A DNA stretch of 42,982 nt from a virus. Where the stretch lies: positions 1-42,982 of the IMG/VR virus record IMGVR_UViG_3300018063_000023; one strand, 5' to 3'. The notes under the pieces are model-generated. The model did no database searches and was not told the origin of the DNA. It worked only from the letters and a program-made list of their open reading frames with translations. Position 1 is the first letter of the stretch; each line of letters begins with the position of its first letter. A program made the translations under genes and the position numbers. Shown here piece by piece: positions 38,871 through 42,982 of the stretch.

Positions 38871-40697
38871 TTAACCGATATTCAGACCGGCAGGGCTATT
38901 AGCGAATGGTTGCGGGCGGACCGCCAGCTGATCCAATTCAGCCTGCTGTTTCTCGGCCTGGACTTCAGTAGTACTCTTGATCAACCTGCGGACATCTTCT
39001 TCGCGGTAGCCCATCTCAAGAGCCGCCTGGCGGATGAACTCCGCTCGATCTGCTTCAGGCAAGGGCAGCGCGAGGTTCATCAAGAGCAAGAACTGCTGCA
39101 CCCTTTGATCGCGAGTCGCGTTGCCCCTGGGCGTCAGGCTGATGTCCAGGTCCGCATCGAATGCGATGTCCTGCGAATTCCAATCCCAGACGAACTCGTC
39201 GCCCAGATCATCAGTATAGCGCAGGATGCGGTCCCTGTTGTAGTAGACCTGCATTAGCTGGAGCATCGTCTTAGCGATGCTCAGGTACCACTCTTCGAGG
39301 GCCGAGCGGCGCTCGGATTGGCGCATGTCGCCGCGGTCGGTAACGATCTGGGTCTCGGTAGCGGTGGTCCGCTTGGAGGGGAAGACGCCGCGCATGGGCT
39401 CGGAAACCCCGGTGGCCTCCTTCATCTCGAACAAAATCTTATCCGGAACCTGGAATGCCTCCTGGGGAAGCGGGGGCGGCACGAGCGGCTGGTACGCCTG
39501 CCCGTCAACGCCGGAAGTTCCGATGAATTCCCCCCAGACTGGGCTCTTGAAGGCGTCCTTGCCCTTCTGGGTAAGACCTTCCTCGGGTCCGATGATCTTG
39601 GGGATCGTCCTAGAGATGTGTGTCGCAAGATTAGAGCGCAGCTCGTCGAGTTCTGCGAGGGCGGGGTAGATCACCCGCATATCGCCGAGACCTTCGAGCG
39701 AGGTGTTGTCTTGCCTGATGATTAGAGGCTTAAACGGATTACGGTCTTCGAGGTCCGCGTTGATCATCAGCGGATTCTCTCGCTGGTGCAAGATGATGTC
39801 GTGACGGCCCTTGGGAAAGATCGTGGTCAGACCGGTTTCAAGATCCCACATCTCGCAGACCGTGACCCGAGCATCATCATCGTACTCGTCTTTTTCAAGT
39901 TCGGTGAACATCTCCGGGTCTGAATAGCCCTTTAGGGAGGTGTCCCCCTTTACGGACTCAAGCAGGCGGCGCGCGTTCTGCTCACCATACCTCTCAGCAA
40001 CATAATCTGCCCAAATCGGGTGATTCTGAACTTCATGCACCGGAAGAAGGGTGTACTGGCATGTCCACCGCACATCTTCGATCCGCTTGGCGCTGGGGTC
40101 TGCCCTGATCATGGACCAGGGGACGTATTCGATGCACACCCGGTCGCGGATCACAATATCTACCGCTTCCGTCAGCTGGAGTTCTTTCTCGGGAACGTCA
40201 GCGGGGTCGATCTCTCGATCGGCCGCTAAAGTCGCGATTTGCGCACGAAGGGCATCTTCGGGGACGTCTCGGAGGGCCTGCTCCTCCTGGTAGTCGTAGT
40301 AGACCTTCACCCACCCGATATCCACCAGTAGCGAATCCTTGATCGCGTCCTTTGAGCGCTTCTGGCCCTTGGTATCGCGCCACCCCTGGTTCAGGGCAGT
40401 AGTTGCGGCGCGGGCTTGGAGCTGATTCCCGTTACCGATATTCCTCGCGAGGAATTCGATGTCAACGGCAGTCATGCTCGCAAACATCGTGTCGATGATC
40501 CCGATCCCGCTGGTCACGGAGACGACGTGGCCGTCCTCGGTGACTTGGTTTTCTTGAACCCTGTTCTGATACCTAGAAACAAATTTCTCGCGATCAGCCT
40601 TACCCTTGTCAAACTTGTTATCCGCCATGTGCAGGCGGCGACTATAGATTTTGAGGATCGCTTCTTCGTCACCCATCAACGGGTTAGTTGGCGGCAT
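38871..40697 (-). CDS. portal protein
   Basis: 608 aa, following terminase with a 14-nt overlap. Portal-like features: N-terminal helical wing (KFDKGKADREKFVSRYQNRV), a stem region with CIEYVPWSMIRADPSAKRIED, the GLGDMRVIYPALAELDELRS helix, KEATGVSEPMRGVFPSKRTTATE (shown in part) typical of podovirus portals, and a C-terminal barrel-like helix (RVQQFLLLMNLALPLPEADR). Forms the 12-subunit ring through which DNA is packed and ejected. An alternative start is Met8. Confidence 0.9.
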   Translation of the reverse strand: MPPTNPLMGDEEAILKIYSRRLHMADNKFDKGKADREKFVSRYQNRVQENQVTEDGHVVSVTSGIGIIDTMFASMTAVDIEFLARNIGNGNQLQARAATTALNQGWRDTKGQKRSKDAIKDSLLVDIGWVKVYYDYQEEQALRDVPEDALRAQIATLAADREIDPADVPEKELQLTEAVDIVIRDRVCIEYVPWSMIRADPSAKRIEDVRWTCQYTLLPVHEVQNHPIWADYVAERYGEQNARRLLESVKGDTSLKGYSDPEMFTELEKDEYDDDARVTVCEMWDLETGLTTIFPKGRHDIILHQRENPLMINADLEDRNPFKPLIIRQDNTSLEGLGDMRVIYPALAELDELRSNLATHISRTIPKIIGPEEGLTQKGKDAFKSPVWGEFIGTSGVDGQAYQPLVPPPLPQEAFQVPDKILFEMKEATGVSEPMRGVFPSKRTTATETQIVTDRGDMRQSERRSALEEWYLSIAKTMLQLMQVYYNRDRILRYTDDLGDEFVWDWNSQDIAFDADLDISLTPRGNATRDQRVQQFLLLMNLALPLPEADRAEFIRQAALEMGYREEDVRRLIKSTTEVQAEKQQAELDQLAVRPQPFANSPAGLNIG

Positions 40698-42207
40698 TCA
40701 TTCTCTCCCTCGGCCTCGGCTCGCGCTTCGGCCGCGGTTGATCTGGTCCGATCGGTGCTATCGGGACGAACTTAGGAAGTTTACCTTTAGTTGACCGCCC
40801 GAGCCACTGTTTCTTCGGCTCTGGTTTTATCAGCTGATCAAATACGTGGCTGTAAGTCATAGGACCCGGATCAAGCTTGTCAGGCGGCTCCTCACCCTCG
40901 CGAGGGCGCAGCGGAAGCATAGAGACACCGTAACGAAGCGCGTCAACGATATGGCTAGTCCAGTCATGAACTGGGTCGGTCCCCGTCTTGATCCCATCCT
41001 TGTCGATCTTCCACTTGTGCGACGCGAGCGCATTTGAGACTCGCTTGGCTTTCTCGCTGTCCACGAAGACCCTTTGATCTGCCATCATATTGGACAAAAT
41101 GCGGATCGCGTAGTCCGGAGACCGGCGCTGGGCAGGAGTAATCTCGACACCGGCGGCGCGGAGGTCCTGAATCACAGAAGTCTGAACCCCGACGCGGCGC
41201 TGCATCCCAGCCGGGTCTCCGTAGTTCCTGGCCAGAGTGCCCGGCGGGAACGCTTCTTCAAGGTGTTCCCGGTACATACTCGCCCACTCGGAGGAACTCA
41301 AGTCTTTAGCTTCAAGCAGATCGACCACATAGATACAAGGTAGGTAGTGATTCTTCCCCGGGGCCAATTCTACTTTCTTCCACTCGGTTTGGAAGAACAC
41401 GCACACTCCCGGGTCCCCGATCCCGAAGTCCCAACCGGTATACAGAGGAAGCTCAGGCCGGAACTCCAGCGGCAGGCAGAACTTCTGGGGGTCCCACTCC
41501 GCAAAGACTCCCCCTTCGACCATTCCGACGAATCGGCCGAGGACTTCCTGGTCGTACCATCTCCCACTGTAAGAAACCTCCATCTCGGCGAGATAATCCT
41601 CGTCTAAGTGGATGTTCTCCCGCATTGGCGCGTTGTACCATAAAGCATCGGGATATTCAGTGGCATGCAAGTCACCATCTTTGGAAAATACGCGGTGCAT
41701 CCAGTCGTATCCGTTGGGGGTACTAGCCACCCAAGCACCACGTTTGTACCCCGCCTGTCGAAGCCGACCTCCGATGAGTTTCCAATCTTCAAGAGAAGTA
41801 TTCCTCCCTTCGTCGATAAATGCCCACGAGTACTCTGGCCCGCGGATGATATTATCCGGCTTGTCGAGGCTCCGGAGTCGTATGATCGCCCCGTTCTTCA
41901 AGCGCAAAGTCATCTCTGACTTGGAGAAGTCCCTCTCGAAATCGGCGAGCCCGGTGAGGAACATCACCTCCTGCAACTTGGGGATGATCACGTCCCGCAA
42001 GGCCGGATAAGAGACTGCCGCGATCAACCCGTGCGGCGGGTGGAATACCCCGTGCGGCTTCGGCTGCAGGGCAAACTTCAAACCACGCAAGATCCCGGCA
42101 TACGTCTTGCCGGAACCCAAACCCCCAATAAAGGCAGAGAATTTACTTTCCCCCAAGACGAAATCTGTCTGGGCGCCCGGGTTGAGCGAGAGCGAGCCGA
42201 AGTTCAC
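40684..42207 (-). CDS. terL: terminase large subunit
   Basis: 507-aa packaging motor. ATPase domain: Walker A G28-GLGSGK-T35, Walker B WAFID132-E133, and a coupling-type STPNG motif at 162-166. RNase H-like nuclease domain with D260 (YTGWDFGIGD), D331 (NYGDPAG) and D415/D422 (VHDWTSHIVDALRYG). The Arg/Pro-rich tail (about 480-507) may bind portal or DNA. Begins one base after the stop of the preceding 81-aa gene. No classical small terminase subunit was identified; it may lie off the edge or be one of the small genes upstream. Confidence 0.95.
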   Translation of the reverse strand: MNFGSLSLNPGAQTDFVLGESKFSAFIGGLGSGKTYAGILRGLKFALQPKPHGVFHPPHGLIAAVSYPALRDVIIPKLQEVMFLTGLADFERDFSKSEMTLRLKNGAIIRLRSLDKPDNIIRGPEYSWAFIDEGRNTSLEDWKLIGGRLRQAGYKRGAWVASTPNGYDWMHRVFSKDGDLHATEYPDALWYNAPMRENIHLDEDYLAEMEVSYSGRWYDQEVLGRFVGMVEGGVFAEWDPQKFCLPLEFRPELPLYTGWDFGIGDPGVCVFFQTEWKKVELAPGKNHYLPCIYVVDLLEAKDLSSSEWASMYREHLEEAFPPGTLARNYGDPAGMQRRVGVQTSVIQDLRAAGVEITPAQRRSPDYAIRILSNMMADQRVFVDSEKAKRVSNALASHKWKIDKDGIKTGTDPVHDWTSHIVDALRYGVSMLPLRPREGEEPPDKLDPGPMTYSHVFDQLIKPEPKKQWLGRSTKGKLPKFVPIAPIGPDQPRPKREPRPRERMNAAN

Positions 42208-42453
42208 TTAGACCGGATCTTTCCAGACCTTATCCACGCGGGAAGGTACCTTCGAGCCGCCCTCGTAGTGCACCCGGCCGTAGACGAACCCGCCCGGCCA
42301 GCGGAAGTGATCTTTGGCGCTCGGGGGCTTGATCGGCGCGGGCTTGGCGTAGTTCGTCAGGTGCGACGCCTCGGCGCGCTCCCGCGCGAAAGCCTTGCGG
42401 ACCCGCCTCGTAGCGAATCGGACCCAGATCTTTCCTGCCAGTTTCTCGAACAT
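42208..42453 (-). CDS. 81-aa basic protein before terminase
   Basis: Start ATG at 42453 with AGGGAGGGAAGA upstream; the in-frame extension to 42504 lacks a site. Basic N-terminal helix (MFEKLAGKIWVRFATRRVRKAF in part), then Pro/Lys-rich and aromatic segments (HFRWPGGFVYGRVHYEGG). Small basic proteins immediately ahead of terL can be packaging accessories, but no HTH typical of small terminase is seen. Function unassigned. Confidence 0.65.
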   Translation of the reverse strand: MFEKLAGKIWVRFATRRVRKAFARERAEASHLTNYAKPAPIKPPSAKDHFRWPGGFVYGRVHYEGGSKVPSRVDKVWKDPV

Positions 42454-42540
42454 TCTTCCCTCCCTAAAAGATTGAATGCCGGGGAGCCCAGGCCGCGCGA
42501 CCACGTAGACCCCCCGCCCGCGCCGGTACCACCCGGATCA

Positions 42541-42575
42541 ACCCTAGCGGGATAGGGTGGGGGCTGGTAACCCCC
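42541..42575 (-). promoter_or_regulatory. two adjacent hairpins upstream of the terminase group
   Basis: ACCCTA/TAGGGT (42541-42546 with 42553-42558) and GGGGG/CCCCC (42559-42563 with 42571-42575) lie between the membrane protein gene and the small basic gene. Neither is followed by a U-run on the - strand. They may separate the two transcription units or expose a promoter; no clear -35/-10 pair was found. Confidence 0.35.
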
Positions 42576-42579
42576 AAGT

Positions 42580-42843
42580 TTATCTTACCCCAACCAACAC
42601 CCGGGGCTCTGCGCTGCTATCAGACTCCTCCGGGCGGTAGTCATAGTGGATCTCGCGGGGCGCCGGTCCCGGCCCCCAGTCGATACCGTCGGGGCCGTCC
42701 GGCACGTTCCAACCGAACTTGTGCGCGTCGATCCCGCGCTGCTTGTGCCTCGTGTGGCAAACTACGACACCACACGCGATCCAGAGAAAGACTGATGCCG
42801 CATATGGTAAAAGAAAATCAGGGGCAAAATAAGGGTTAGGCAT
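42580..42843 (-). CDS. 87-aa single-span membrane protein
   Basis: Starts MPNPYFAPDFLLPYAASVFLWIACG (in part): residues about 9-29 form one hydrophobic span ending at VVVCHTRHK. The rest is polar and Gly/Pro/Asp-rich (VPDGPDGIDWGPGPAPREI). Overlaps the edge gene by 8 nt. Role unknown. Confidence 0.65.
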   Translation of the reverse strand: MPNPYFAPDFLLPYAASVFLWIACGVVVCHTRHKQRGIDAHKFGWNVPDGPDGIDWGPGPAPREIHYDYRPEESDSSAEPRVLVGVR

Positions 42844-42982
42844 TTTTTACCAACCTGACGCCCTGTTCCGCCTCTACCCACTCGGGGATGTAATCCGGCG
42901 GGGTCCATTTTTTCGGGAGGGGCGGTGGACCGGGCGGGGTATTCTTGGGCGGCCTGCCGCCGCGGCGTCGGCCCTCCCCCCC
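42836..42982 (-). CDS. 3' part of an edge-truncated gene
   Basis: Open to the right edge; 48 codons visible. Gly/Arg-rich then Pro-rich (RRRGGRPPKNTPPGPPPLP), followed by a more ordered end (DYIPEWVEAEQGVRLVKNA) and TAA at 42836-42838. The ATG of the next gene lies inside its last codons. The seven-C run at the window edge may be an assembly end. Confidence 0.55.
   Translation of the reverse strand, partial: GGEGRRRGGRPPKNTPPGPPPLPKKWTPPDYIPEWVEAEQGVRLVKNA

Noticed and set aside
1-42982. Direct terminal repeats at the window ends
   Set aside because: Left end CCCCGAAGC and right end with a C7 run share only a C stretch; no longer repeat seen, so ends are not shown to be physical genome ends.

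Overview
The window looks like most of the genome of a lytic-type, short-tailed (podovirus-like) double-stranded DNA phage. It is GC-rich and uses many GTG starts and AGGAGG-type ribosome binding sites. A gene recognised as the actinophage beta-sandwich lipoprotein family suggests an actinobacterial host; this is inference, because no host gene is present. No integrase, repressor, partition or transposase gene was seen. Genes run off both edges, so the divergent control region that should drive both arms lies outside the window.

Left arm (1-13764, + strand): replication, nucleotide metabolism and many small accessory genes, mostly coupled by 1-11 nt overlaps (ATGA, GTGA, TAATG). It holds a TOPRIM primase fused to a RecA-like helicase, a tandem family of coiled-coil genes with dispersed repeats, an N-terminal fragment of a Cas4-like nuclease, the lipoprotein, a tmRNA-like mini RNA, an endonuclease VII-type HNH resolvase, a tRNA-His, a DnaQ-like exonuclease, dCMP deaminase, a HAD deoxynucleotidase, a dATP/dGTP diphosphohydrolase-family protein (DUF5664), a family A DNA polymerase, and the intact Cas4-like PD-(D/E)XK nuclease with four cysteines. 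DNA synthesis, dNTP-pool control and DNA processing are therefore encoded together.

Middle (13765-14034): a convergent, gene-free strip with a strong terminator hairpin, a 10-bp tandem repeat and two nested inverted repeats.

Right arm (14035-42982, - strand, read right to left): edge gene, membrane protein, small basic protein, terminase large subunit, portal, tRNA-Gly and tRNA-Met, scaffold, major capsid protein, small virion proteins and a zinc ribbon, two collagen-like fibres sharing an N-terminal domain, fibre and beta-sandwich proteins, head-tail adaptor, further fibre proteins including a glycine-rich adhesin, beta-propeller tail nozzle, three internal virion proteins (the last 2246 aa with GNAT-like and ParB-like segments), M15 peptidase endolysin, and three small membrane proteins likely to include the holin. 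This order fits a podovirus: packaging motor, capsid, fibres, short-tail adaptor and nozzle, ejection proteins, lysis.

The most unusual items are the giant multi-domain ejection protein, the 67-nt tmRNA-like element followed by a second folded RNA, the coiled-coil family with recurring stop-SD-start junctions, the truncated Cas4-like paralogue, an Arg in place of the usual Lys in polymerase motif B, and tRNA genes inside the head operon.
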